A stretch of 35,457 nucleotides of DNA, taken from contig JALXAQ010000243.1 in NCBI GenBank assembly GCA_026991885.1, positions 1-35,457 on the forward strand, given 5' to 3'. The DNA is from Thiotrichaceae bacterium. GTDB taxonomy: Bacteria > Pseudomonadota > Gammaproteobacteria > Beggiatoales > Beggiatoaceae. Below are positions 8,003 to 16,800 of this stretch, in pieces; the stretch's first letter is position 1, and every line of letters starts with the position of its first letter. Under the pieces are notes generated by a model. It saw nothing but the letters and a program-made list of their open reading frames with translations. It was not told the DNA's origin and did no database searches. Both the position numbers and the translations under genes were made by a program.

Positions 8003-8552
8003 TTTATTAAAAGAGTGGATTATGCTGACAGGGCTGTGCCTGTTATTGTTCCCTAAAATTACTTTTGCTCACTTTTCAATACAACAGGCTCAAACACGCT
8101 TAGTTGATGAGGAATATGTGTTAAATGCTGAACTCCATTACCACTTCACTGAAGTTGTAATTGATGCACTGCAAAATGGCGTATCGCTAAACTTGAAACT
8201 CAACATCAAAATTGAGCGTGAACGAGCGTTTTTTTGGAATGAAACGATTGCAAGACTAAAACAAAGCTATGAACTGAAATATTATGCTCTCAGCAGACAA
8301 TATGTACTCAAATATAGTGACAGACAAGAAAATTTTAGCAATTTGAATGCCGTCTTGTCTCGGCTCAATAAGCTTAAGAATTTTCCCTTGATCGATAAAC
8401 ATTTGATAGAAAATGAACAAACTTATTGGGTTTATTTGCAAATCTATTTGGATATTGAATCTTTACCGGTTCCCTTACGTCCAATAGCATATCTATCTTC
8501 ACAATGGCGTTTAAGCAGTGATTGGTATTTATGCCCGTTAAAAAAACATTAA
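7965..8552 (+). CDS. DUF4390 family exported protein
   Basis: The protein has 195 residues from the ATG at 7965. The frame extends to 7917, but 7965 gives a normal signal sequence (positively charged RKK, then LTGLCLLLFPKITFA); an ATG at 8022 is an alternative. The body matches DUF4390: QAQTRLVDEEYVLNAELHY, FFWNETIARLKQSYELKYYALSRQYV, and the conserved end LDIESLPVPLRPIAYLSSQWRLSSDWY. The family is nearly always found between rsmB and ntrY. Its function is not established; co-location suggests a role with NtrY at the membrane. It overlaps rsmB by 38 bases. Confidence 0.88.
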   Translation: MPVLLRKKSPLFNLLKEWIMLTGLCLLLFPKITFAHFSIQQAQTRLVDEEYVLNAELHYHFTEVVIDALQNGVSLNLKLNIKIERERAFFWNETIARLKQSYELKYYALSRQYVLKYSDRQENFSNLNAVLSRLNKLKNFPLIDKHLIENEQTYWVYLQIYLDIESLPVPLRPIAYLSSQWRLSSDWYLCPLKKH

Positions 8553-8574
8553 CTTCACGCGATCTTCATACGTT

Positions 8575-8600
8575 GTAGGGGCAATCCCTTGTGGTTGCCC
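8575..8600. repeat. GGGCAACC...GATTGCCC dispersed repeat, copy 2
   Basis: This is the reverse-orientation copy (GTAGGGGCAATCCC, then GGTTGCCC) in the 79-base gap between the DUF4390 gene and ntrY. It interrupts what is otherwise a tight operon, so it is probably a recent insertion that read-through tolerates. Confidence 0.7.
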
Positions 8601-8631
8601 TTTTTCTACAGGGTCAATATAAAGTATCTCC

Positions 8632-10794
8632 ATGCCCCAAATAAAAAAATGGCTGAATGTCGGCATAGCAATCTTACTGGTTGCCTTATTGGTTTCCTTA
8701 TGGATGATTGCCGAAGCGCTGCAAAATTCTGAGCACTTTGAACATTTATACTCCATCCTGTTGCTTATCAATGCACTAGCATTACTCGGCTTGTTGGCAC
8801 TGATAGCTCAGAATTTATACCATCTTTTCACTCAAGTCCGTCAAAAACATGCCGGAGCGCGTCTAACTGTTCGTTTAGTCATTTTGTTAGTCATCTTATC
8901 CAGCCTACCCGTTATCATTGTTTATTATTTTTCCCTAGAATTTTTGTATCAACGCATAGACAGTTGGTCTGATATCAATATAGAAAATGCGCTACAAGAT
9001 GCGCTAGACTTAAGTAGAGCCAGCCTTGATGCCCGTATGCGTGAAGCCTTGAAAAAAACCAATGTTGTGGCTAATGAAATCGCACTTGTCAGTGACCAAA
9101 GAGTGACTTTACAATTGAATGAATTACGGGAACGCAGTGGCGCATCAGAATTAACCCTATTAGCCTCTAATGGGCACATCATTGCCTCTAACAGTGCCGA
9201 GATGGGATATTTATTGCCCACGCTACCCAATGAAAGCATATTATTACAACTCAAACATGCAAACAGTTATATCAACTTAGAGCCTCAACATGAGCGGGGA
9301 TTACATATTCGCGTCGTGGTTATAGTTCAACGTCAACCAGTGCGTTTACTCCAAGCCTTATTTCCGATCCCAAGCCGCGTCCGTGAATTAGCAGAGAGTG
9401 TAGAAACTGCCTTTGTAAAGTACGAAGAGAGAATTTATTTGCAGCAACCGCTAAAACTGAGTTTCACATTAGCATTATCTTTAGTTTTATTATTGAGTAT
9501 TTTCAGCACGATATGGATGGCTATTTTTATAGCGCGTCGATTTGTTGCCCCACTCAGTGATTTAGCTGAAGGTACGCGAGCCGTTGCCCAGGGGGATTAC
9601 AAAAAACAATTACCGGTCAAACACTTAGATGAACTTGGCTTTTTAGTACAATCCTTTAATGAGATGACACGTCGGGTTGCAGAAGCACGCGATGAAGTCA
9701 AACAAAGCCAACAATTAGCTGACAATCAACGCGCTTATCTGGAGGCAGTACTCAAACATTTATCTTCCGGTGTCATTTCACTGAATGATGAACAACGCTT
9801 ACGCACCGCTAATCCCGCTTTCGCTCAGATTATGGGATTGCCATTAAATGAATTACTAGACAAAACCTTAGCACAATTGCAAAACGACTATCCCAGCTTG
9901 GCACCTTTATGGACCACCATTCAATCTTATTTCGCCACTCAAACCCAAGATTGGCGCGAAGAAATTACCTTATTTGGTGCAGAGGGACGAAAAAGACTCA
10001 TCTGTTGTGCAACCCAACTCTCGGCTGCACAAGGAGAGGGATATGTGATCGTCTGTGAAGATGTGACAACTTTAATTCATGCACAACGAGATGCCGCTTG
10101 GAGTGAAGTCGCCCGTCGTCTCGCCCATGAAATTAAAAATCCGTTGACACCGATTCAACTATCAGCAGAACGTTTACGGCAAAAATATTTGCGTCAATTA
10201 CCCAATGTGGAAACTTTAGATCGCCTGACTCATACCATTATTCAACAAGTCGACGCAATGAAAAAGATGGTTAATGCTTTTTCTGATTACGCCAAAATTC
10301 CCTCTCTACAACGGGAGCCAATAAATCTTAACCAACTCATCAAAGAAGTGCTAGATTTATACCATCATGCGCCAATCCCTATTAAGACTTTACTCAATGA
10401 CGATATTCCAACAATTGAAGCGGATAGGGGGCGTTTGCGCCAAGTCTTACATAATTTGATAAAAAATGCCCTAGAAGCCGAATCGACTGACAATAATAGT
10501 ATTACTGTTACGACTCGTTGTTTGAAAGAATCATGTTTTAAATGTGTAGAATTACGCTTATCAGATCAAGGCCCGGGTATTCCTGAGAAATTGCTTGATA
10601 AGATTTTTGAACCATACATCACTACCAAAACTAAGGGCACTGGCTTAGGACTCGCCATTGTCAAAAAAATTATTGATGAACATGGGGGGACTGTTTGGAT
10701 AGAGCAGAGTGAAGGGACTTGTGTTGTTATTCGTTTACCCGTTGTCAATAATGCTTGTCAAGAAAAATCCAGAGGGAAAAAAGGTTTTATATAA
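8632..10794 (+). CDS. ntrY: Sensor histidine kinase NtrY
   Basis: The 720-residue membrane kinase has helices near 8-30, 41-65, 80-103 and 276-300. A sensor region lies between the third and fourth helices. A HAMP linker follows (about 300-355), then a PAS domain (about 365-480, LKHLSSGVISLNDEQRL). The HisKA motif RLAHEIKNPLTPIQLSAERL has phosphorylated His499. The ATPase domain shows N-box NLIKNALEA (608-616), DQGPGIP and GTGLGLAI. Length and layout are normal for NtrY, which partners NtrX in nitrogen or redox control. The partner ntrX follows after a 166-base gap. A weak ribosome site precedes the ATG. Confidence 0.95.
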   Translation: MPQIKKWLNVGIAILLVALLVSLWMIAEALQNSEHFEHLYSILLLINALALLGLLALIAQNLYHLFTQVRQKHAGARLTVRLVILLVILSSLPVIIVYYFSLEFLYQRIDSWSDINIENALQDALDLSRASLDARMREALKKTNVVANEIALVSDQRVTLQLNELRERSGASELTLLASNGHIIASNSAEMGYLLPTLPNESILLQLKHANSYINLEPQHERGLHIRVVVIVQRQPVRLLQALFPIPSRVRELAESVETAFVKYEERIYLQQPLKLSFTLALSLVLLLSIFSTIWMAIFIARRFVAPLSDLAEGTRAVAQGDYKKQLPVKHLDELGFLVQSFNEMTRRVAEARDEVKQSQQLADNQRAYLEAVLKHLSSGVISLNDEQRLRTANPAFAQIMGLPLNELLDKTLAQLQNDYPSLAPLWTTIQSYFATQTQDWREEITLFGAEGRKRLICCATQLSAAQGEGYVIVCEDVTTLIHAQRDAAWSEVARRLAHEIKNPLTPIQLSAERLRQKYLRQLPNVETLDRLTHTIIQQVDAMKKMVNAFSDYAKIPSLQREPINLNQLIKEVLDLYHHAPIPIKTLLNDDIPTIEADRGRLRQVLHNLIKNALEAESTDNNSITVTTRCLKESCFKCVELRLSDQGPGIPEKLLDKIFEPYITTKTKGTGLGLAIVKKIIDEHGGTVWIEQSEGTCVVIRLPVVNNACQEKSRGKKGFI

Positions 10795-10825
10795 TATGGA
10801 ATGTTTTTTGCATATTAAGTATATC

Positions 10826-10846
10826 GGTGCGCTCCACCCATCCTAC
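10826..10846. repeat. Short GGTGCGCTCCACCCATCCTAC-type repeat remnant
   Basis: This lies in the ntrY-ntrX gap. It resembles the longer palindromic piece at about 25888-25919 (GTGGG, then CTCCGCTC, then CCCACCCTAC). These look like decayed members of one dispersed family. The rest of the gap shows nothing I can name. Confidence 0.4.
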
Positions 10847-10960
10847 AAAAACAACCTTATGTCAGATGAATATTGTTTAGCGCACCCATTAAACCGTTAA
10901 AATGAAATTGACAAGCAACAAATGTATTTCACACAAACATGATTGAATTAGGGTGATAAA

Positions 10961-12316
10961 ATGGCAGCACATATTTTAGTAGTTGACGACGAACCCGACA
11001 TTCATAGTCTTATAAAAGAGATTTTGGAAGACGAAGGATATCTCGTCAGTGTAGCGGCAAATGGCAACACAGCACGACAAATACGATCAGAACAACGTCC
11101 GGATCTCATTTTGCTCGATATATGGATGCCGGATATTGATGGTATTTCCTTGCTTAAAGAATGGCGCGAAGGCGGATTATTATTAGATAGTCCTGTGATT
11201 ATGATTTCTGGGCATGGCACAGTAGAAACCGCTGTCGAAGCGACCCGTTTGGGTGCCTATGATTTCATTGAAAAACCAGTTTCCATTTCTAAATTATTGA
11301 TTACCATCAGACGCGCATTAGAAATGGCCACATTGCAGCGGGAAAATTATGGATTACGCAAAAATTTACAATTAGTGACAGAACCATTAGGCCATAGCAG
11401 AGTGATGACAGAACTGCGTGATCAGGTTAAGCGCATAAACCAGCATAATACCTCTGTACTGATTAGCGGCGAATCGGGCACGGGACGAACCTTGTTTGCA
11501 CACTATATTCACCAAAACAGTCAAAACCAGACAGGTCCCTTTGTGCAAGTGCGCGTTGCTGGTATGAGTGCAGAAAATCAAGCACTTGAACTCTTTGGTC
11601 GCCAAGGAAGCAACACCTTAGCACTTCTGGAGCAAGCAGAAGGGGGGACTTTGTTTATCAAAGATATTGCTGAAATGGACGACGCAATACAGGCACGATT
11701 ATTAAGTAGCTTGGAAAATCAATCCTTTTTACGCAATGGCGGGGCAGAGCCGATTGCCATCAATGTGCGCGTCATTGCCGCAACGGCTTATAACCTCGAA
11801 GAAGCCGTGAAGACGGGACGTTTACGGGAAGACCTCTATTATCATTTAAATGTGGTTTCCCTACACATTCCGCCTTTGCACGAACATTGTGAAGACGTGC
11901 CCGAATTATTGGAATTTTATACCAATATTTTTGTCAACCAAGAAAATATTCCCTATCGGCACTTTACGGTGGCAGCCCAAAATAGACTTCGCAACTATCC
12001 TTGGCCAGGCAATGTGCGCGAATTGAAGACTATCGTACAACGTTTGCTGATTTTTGGGGAAAACAACATGATTGAGCTTGATGAAATTGAGCAACTCTTA
12101 AAGCATGGCACAGAACAGATGAACAATTCATCTATTTATGATTTACCATTACGAAAAGCGCGAGAGCAATTTGAGACAGCTTATTTAAAACACCAACTGC
12201 AAGACCTTGGAGGTAATGTGAGTAAAGTGGCTTCCCGAATCGGACTAGAACGGACGCATTTGTATCGCAAACTACGTGCCCTCAACATTGATCCAAAAAA
12301 ATTAAAAAGAATGTAA
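10961..12316 (+). CDS. ntrX: NtrC-family response regulator NtrX with degenerate ATPase motifs
   Basis: The 451-residue protein has a receiver domain with the phospho-acceptor in LLDIWMPDIDG (Asp53), a central AAA+ domain (about 140-370) and a Fis-type helix-turn-helix (GGNVSKVASRIGLERTHLYRKL, about 425-446). The AAA+ domain is unusual. Walker A is GESGTGRT, with Arg176 in place of Lys. Walker B reads GGTLFIKDI where LFLDEI is expected. The sigma54-contacting GAFTGA loop is missing, replaced by a short stretch after ELFGRQGSN. NtrX proteins often lack GAFTGA, but loss of the Walker lysine is more extreme. It probably regulates without ATP-driven sigma54 activation. It follows ntrY and precedes trkA by 12 bases. 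Confidence 0.93.
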   Translation: MAAHILVVDDEPDIHSLIKEILEDEGYLVSVAANGNTARQIRSEQRPDLILLDIWMPDIDGISLLKEWREGGLLLDSPVIMISGHGTVETAVEATRLGAYDFIEKPVSISKLLITIRRALEMATLQRENYGLRKNLQLVTEPLGHSRVMTELRDQVKRINQHNTSVLISGESGTGRTLFAHYIHQNSQNQTGPFVQVRVAGMSAENQALELFGRQGSNTLALLEQAEGGTLFIKDIAEMDDAIQARLLSSLENQSFLRNGGAEPIAINVRVIAATAYNLEEAVKTGRLREDLYYHLNVVSLHIPPLHEHCEDVPELLEFYTNIFVNQENIPYRHFTVAAQNRLRNYPWPGNVRELKTIVQRLLIFGENNMIELDEIEQLLKHGTEQMNNSSIYDLPLRKAREQFETAYLKHQLQDLGGNVSKVASRIGLERTHLYRKLRALNIDPKKLKRM

Positions 12317-12328
12317 TTTCAATTAATT

Positions 12329-13705
12329 ATGAAAATAATCATTCTGGGTGCTGGACAAGTTGGTAGCTCTCTAGCGAGTAATCTTGTGGGTGAAGCGAAC
12401 GACATTACCGTAGTCGATCACAACGCTACTTTATTACACAATTTGCAAGAACACCTAGATTTACGCACCATCATGGGACAGGCAGCCCATCCTGACGTCC
12501 TCTTAAAAGCGGGGGCTGAAGATGCAGACATGTTGATAGCGGTTACCAATAGCGATGAAACCAATATGGTTGCCTGTCAAATTGCTTACAGCGTTTTTCA
12601 TACGCCCAAAAAAATTGCCCGTGTGCGTGAGGCTGATTTTTTAAAGCACAAAGAAATTTTTGGCCCCCGTGGTTTAGCGGTTGATGTGCATATCAGTCCC
12701 GAACAATTGGTCACGCACTATATCGAGCGTTTGATCGACTATCCAGATGCTTTACAAGTGCTTGATTTTGCAAATGGTAGAGTACAATTAGTCGCCGTCA
12801 AAGCCTATTATGGTGGCCCCTTAGTGGGACAAGCCCTACGCGCCTTTGAAGATTATTTACCCAATGTCGAAACACGAATCGCCGCTCTGTTTCGGGGCGG
12901 CAAGCCCATCATCCCCGAAGGCGATACCGTCATTGAAGTCGATGATGAAGTCTTTTTTGTGGCAGCCACCGAAAACATTCGCACTGTGATGGCGGGCTTA
13001 CGTAAACTGGAACGACCTTGCAAACGTATTATGATTGCAGGCGGCGGTAACATTGGCACCCGCTTAGCAACTGCATTGGAAAAGAAAAAATACTATGTCA
13101 AATTGATTGAACATAACAGGAATCGCACCGAACTAATTTCTGAAATATTGAATCAAACCATTGTATTACAAGGTGAAGCGGCGGATGAAAATTTGCTGCG
13201 TGAAGAAAATATTGATGAAATGGATATTTTTTGCGCCGTCACTAACGACGAACAAATCAACATCCTCTCAGCCATGCTTGCCAAGCGTATGGGAGCACAT
13301 AAAGTGATGGCTTTGATTAATCGCCCAGCTTATGTCGATTTAATCGAAAGCAGTACGATTGACATTGCTATTTCACCCCAACAAGCGACCATTGGCACTT
13401 TACTCACTCATGTGCGACACGGCGATGTAGTTGCGGTGCATTCCTTACGTCGTGGTGCTGCCGAAGCGATAGAAGCGATTGCACATGGAGATAAGCATTC
13501 TTCTAAAGTGGTTGGGAGACGAATTGATCAGATCAAACTACCACCAGGTACGACGATTGGTGCCATTGTACGTGGCGAACAAGTGTTGATGGCACATCAT
13601 GATATGGTCATAAAATCAGAAGATCATCTGATTTTGTTTTTGGTCGATAAAAGACAGATTGCGGCGGTGGAAAGGCTGTTTCAGGTGGGTATCCTGTTTA
13701 TTTAG
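12329..13705 (+). CDS. trkA: Trk system potassium uptake protein TrkA
   Basis: This 458-residue peripheral membrane protein has two RCK_N Rossmann domains with NAD motifs [10 protein letters not shown] (about 7-16) and [10 protein letters not shown] (second half). Each is followed by an RCK_C domain. It gates the TrkH/TrkG potassium channel according to NAD(H). Length is normal. It starts 12 bases after ntrX, and the gene order ntrX-trkA is common in gammaproteobacteria. A GTCCAAGAT palindrome begins 3 bases after its stop. Confidence 0.96.
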   Translation: MKIIILGAGQVGSSLASNLVGEANDITVVDHNATLLHNLQEHLDLRTIMGQAAHPDVLLKAGAEDADMLIAVTNSDETNMVACQIAYSVFHTPKKIARVREADFLKHKEIFGPRGLAVDVHISPEQLVTHYIERLIDYPDALQVLDFANGRVQLVAVKAYYGGPLVGQALRAFEDYLPNVETRIAALFRGGKPIIPEGDTVIEVDDEVFFVAATENIRTVMAGLRKLERPCKRIMIAGGGNIGTRLATALEKKKYYVKLIEHNRNRTELISEILNQTIVLQGEAADENLLREENIDEMDIFCAVTNDEQINILSAMLAKRMGAHKVMALINRPAYVDLIESSTIDIAISPQQATIGTLLTHVRHGDVVAVHSLRRGAAEAIEAIAHGDKHSSKVVGRRIDQIKLPPGTTIGAIVRGEQVLMAHHDMVIKSEDHLILFLVDKRQIAAVERLFQVGILFI

Positions 13706-13707
13706 GC

Positions 13708-13727
13708 GTCCAAGATTTATCTTGGAC
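13708..13727. repeat. GTCCAAGAT palindrome, copy 1
   Basis: GTCCAAGATTTATCTTGGAC has 9-bp arms around TT and sits 3 bases after the trkA stop. Five copies occur in the window (13708, 16738, 20540, 21754, 27822), always at or just past gene ends. It may act as a transcript 3' end structure or be a mobile palindrome. Confidence 0.75.
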
Positions 13728-13746
13728 ATTTGGTAAGAGAATAATT

Positions 13747-16728
13747 ATGTCAAGTCCTACAATTTTTCACAAAGGAGTTTGTTTTCTACTCAACAGTGTC
13801 GTCATAGATATCCTTGCTCAATCGACAGAAAAGGATCAAATTGTTCAATTGCTTATGAAAAATTTTACATTGACCACTTCTGAAATTGCAGACGCTTTTC
13901 AAGACAGTTATTGTTATGCCTTAGTAGCAATTGCGGCGGGATTGATTCCGCTTGAGCAACAACGTGTTTTTTGGAAAGCCCTTTTTCAATCCAAATTGGA
14001 AAACGAATTTTTGCAGTGTATTGAACAAGACTATTTACAAGATTTTGCACAAGTACAAGGCATAAGAAATGAGACAGCCTTGGAGGCGTTTCGTCAAACA
14101 GCAGTTGAACAATGCAAGGCTTTAGCAAAACTCACAGTATTTAAAGCCGACAACGTCCCGTTCAGCAAGGCTGAATTCGCCAGTTTTGTCACAGATACGG
14201 GGACTTTTGCCATTACTGACTTGGTATTAGAACAACTACCAACGCCTTTGGATAAAGGTTTGATCGCTTTCCTGAAATATAATGAATTGCTTGGCAATGC
14301 CATATTATTTTTCTTGCACAAAAAATTAGGCACGCGAGTCACAAAAACCTTAGAGGCTTTGCAAAATAAAGGTTTATTGTTGGATGTGCGTCAGATTAAA
14401 ACGCTGGTGAAAACCACAGAAGCCACTTTAAATCAAGCCATTGCAACAAAACAGTTTGCTAAAGTGGCCGAATTGGGACAAAAATTAGACGGTTTGCAAC
14501 GGATTGAATCCGTTACACAAAGCCATTATGCCATTTTTCTTGACTTTAGCCAACGTTTTGCCAGTTGGGGGGCGTTGTTGAATGTCCCGATTGAGCAAGT
14601 GTTATCAGTCATGGGGAAAATTCAATGGAATTTGAAGCAGATGAGCAAGGTCAAGCAAAATCAAAGCGTTGCAGAAAAACTGGTAGACATTCTTAAGTAT
14701 TTGTTGAGAAAGTCGGATTTATCGCTTCAAATTAAAGCGCACGATGAATTTACTCAACATAGCAGTACTAACTTTCAATTAATAGGGGAAGTCACACGCT
14801 TGTTGAAAATGATACCGCCTTCTTCTCCACAATTCTCTCGGCTCACGATTGGGGTAGGAACTGTGGTATTTTCAACAGGCCATTTAGCAAAAGCAGAGGT
14901 TTTGTTTGTACAGGCACATCAACTGGCACGAAATGATGTGGAACGGGCGTTGAGTGCTTTTAATCTTTTTCAAATATATGTACGCCAGCAAAGCTATGAC
15001 AAAGCCTTGTCCTATTTAACTAAGGCAATTAGGCTTAATCCACAAGCTTATGCTTTGCATGATATACATAAATATCCCATTAAACACTTATTAGGTGCCG
15101 ATGGTATGGGCTGTATTTTTCTCTGTCAACACCGTTTCAAGAAAAATAAAAAAGTCCTGGTGAAATGTTTTTGGAAAAGCAATCAGGGCTTACTCGATCA
15201 GGTTTTTCAAGAATCCTTGCAGATAGCAGAGATGGCAGGAGAATACGTGCCGCAGCCCATAGACTATGGTTTTTATGATCTAGCAAGGCAAGAGCGCGGC
15301 TTTTTTGTCACTGAATATATTGAAGGGGCGATAGATGGCGAAAGTTGGTTAAAACAATTTGGCAAATTGGATTTGAAAACGGGTATCGCCGTGGGGTTGC
15401 AAATAGCTAAATTTTTGCAAATCGTGCATAAGCAGAACCTTTTACATTTAGATTTAAAACCCGCCAATATCTTGTTATTGAAACAAGGCAGCCAGGTTTC
15501 GGTGAAAATAATGGATTTTGGTTTAGCAAAAGTCGCCCCCTCCTTAGGACAAGCGATCACTGCCAAGCTCAATCATTTTGATTTGAGTTTATTCGCGCAA
15601 TCTATGGTATTTGACAGCTTGGATTATGCGCCACCAGAGCAACAAGGCTTGACGCGCTATGGTCAGCCGAGCAGTCAAACGGATGTGTTTGCGTTTGGCA
15701 AAACGCTATATCGTTTATTGACAGGAGAAAGTCCGCAAACTTTGCGTCCAAAACACTTGCCGCCTGAGTTGGTTGAATTGTTATGTGATTGTGTCGAGAG
15801 AATGCCTGAAAAACGAGTTGATATAATGACTTTAAACCGTCGATTAATGGCCTATCAAGAAACAGCGGAACAAAAACCGCTCTTATTGCCTTCGGCTTCT
15901 CAACCCGCTGAACCAAAACAGATTGAAAAACCAAAAGCGATTGAAAATCCTGTTTCAGTCAAAGTGAGTCCGCCCCGCATTGTCAATAAAAGAAAGTGGT
16001 GGAATCAATTGGAGGTGAGCTGGAAAAATATTTTCAAGAAAGCCATTGCTATTGATGATGAACCGAGTGACCTCGATTTGGATAAAATTTTTCAGTTGCA
16101 AACATTGGATTGCAGTTGGAATGAAATTAGCGATTTAGAACCGTTGCGTCCCTTGACTCATTTGCATGACTTGGTTTGTAGTTATAATCAAATTAACGAT
16201 TTAGAACCGTTGAGTCACTTAAATCAGTTACAGGCATTGGATTGCGCTTCTAACAATATCAGCGATTTAGAGCCATTGCGTGCCTTGACTCAACTGCAAG
16301 AACTTATTATTAATTCAAATAAAATCAATAAGATAAAATATCTATCACGGTTGACACAGTTGCAGATATTAGATTGTTCTTCTAATCAAATCAGCGATTT
16401 AGTACCGCTACATCCCTTAAGCAAATTGCAGGTGTTAGATTGCGGTTCTAATCAACTCAGCGATTTAGAACCGTTGCGCTCGTTGACAAGCTTGCAAAAA
16501 TTGGATTGCGCTTCTAATCAACTCAGCGATTTAGAACCGTTGCGCTCGTTGACACATTTGAAAAAATTGGATTGCGCTTCTAATCAACTCAGCAATTTAG
16601 AACCGTTGCGCTCGTTGACACAATTGCAGGAATTGATTTACGGGGAGAATCCAATCAGTCAAGCAGATGTAGAGGCATTTCAAATGGCCGTGCCTAATTG
16701 TAAAATTGATAAAGATTTTGTTGGGTAA
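13747..16728 (+). CDS. Ser/Thr protein kinase with leucine-rich repeats (first of tandem pair)
   Basis: The protein has 993 residues. Residues 1-380 form an unrecognised, mostly helical region shared with the next gene. A TPR-like stretch (about 380-435) leads into a Hanks-type kinase domain (about 445-700). That domain has glycine loop GADGMGCIFL (450-459), Lys473 in VLVKCF, catalytic HLDLKPAN (Asp569), DFG (590-592) and APPEQQG. All catalytic residues are present, so it should be active. A proline-rich linker (about 705-745) precedes eight 22-residue leucine-rich repeats (from about 785) plus a cap. The repeats read LQxLDCxxNQISDLEPLRSL, with Cys at a fixed position. There is no signal or membrane helix, so it is probably cytoplasmic. 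Target and input are unknown. Tandem duplication with the next gene is evident. Confidence 0.88.
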   Translation: MSSPTIFHKGVCFLLNSVVIDILAQSTEKDQIVQLLMKNFTLTTSEIADAFQDSYCYALVAIAAGLIPLEQQRVFWKALFQSKLENEFLQCIEQDYLQDFAQVQGIRNETALEAFRQTAVEQCKALAKLTVFKADNVPFSKAEFASFVTDTGTFAITDLVLEQLPTPLDKGLIAFLKYNELLGNAILFFLHKKLGTRVTKTLEALQNKGLLLDVRQIKTLVKTTEATLNQAIATKQFAKVAELGQKLDGLQRIESVTQSHYAIFLDFSQRFASWGALLNVPIEQVLSVMGKIQWNLKQMSKVKQNQSVAEKLVDILKYLLRKSDLSLQIKAHDEFTQHSSTNFQLIGEVTRLLKMIPPSSPQFSRLTIGVGTVVFSTGHLAKAEVLFVQAHQLARNDVERALSAFNLFQIYVRQQSYDKALSYLTKAIRLNPQAYALHDIHKYPIKHLLGADGMGCIFLCQHRFKKNKKVLVKCFWKSNQGLLDQVFQESLQIAEMAGEYVPQPIDYGFYDLARQERGFFVTEYIEGAIDGESWLKQFGKLDLKTGIAVGLQIAKFLQIVHKQNLLHLDLKPANILLLKQGSQVSVKIMDFGLAKVAPSLGQAITAKLNHFDLSLFAQSMVFDSLDYAPPEQQGLTRYGQPSSQTDVFAFGKTLYRLLTGESPQTLRPKHLPPELVELLCDCVERMPEKRVDIMTLNRRLMAYQETAEQKPLLLPSASQPAEPKQIEKPKAIENPVSVKVSPPRIVNKRKWWNQLEVSWKNIFKKAIAIDDEPSDLDLDKIFQLQTLDCSWNEISDLEPLRPLTHLHDLVCSYNQINDLEPLSHLNQLQALDCASNNISDLEPLRALTQLQELIINSNKINKIKYLSRLTQLQILDCSSNQISDLVPLHPLSKLQVLDCGSNQLSDLEPLRSLTSLQKLDCASNQLSDLEPLRSLTHLKKLDCASNQLSNLEPLRSLTQLQELIYGENPISQADVEAFQMAVPNCKIDKDFVG
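16426..16623 (+). repeat. Three near-identical 66-bp units in the LRR array
   Basis: Units at 16426-16491, 16492-16557 and 16558-16623 encode LRRs 6-8 of the first kinase. Most of each unit is identical at DNA level, including silent positions. Other repeats in the gene have diverged. This indicates very recent expansion by slippage or unequal recombination. Confidence 0.85.
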
Positions 16729-16737
16729 ATAAAGGAC

Positions 16738-16757
16738 GTCCAAAATAAATTTTGGAC
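16738..16757. repeat. GTCCAAGAT-type palindrome, copy 2 (diverged)
   Basis: GTCCAAAATAAATTTTGGAC carries compensating changes in both arms, so pairing is kept. It lies 9 bases after the stop of the first LRR kinase. Paired changes suggest that the folded form is under selection. Confidence 0.75.
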
Positions 16758-16775
16758 TCCTATTTTATTTTTTTA

Positions 16776-16796
16776 TAACTGATAACTGATAACTGA
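16776..16796 (+). repeat. Three TAACTGA direct repeats before the start codon
   Basis: Three exact copies of TAACTGA lie end to end at 16776-16782, 16783-16789 and 16790-16796, four bases before the ATG of the second LRR kinase. They occupy the ribosome-binding region, and no Shine-Dalgarno sequence is visible. This heptamer is reported as an abundant intergenic direct repeat of marine Beggiatoaceae, with suspected regulatory roles. It supports both the taxonomic call and a translational-control idea. Confidence 0.85.
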
Positions 16797-16800
16797 TAAT

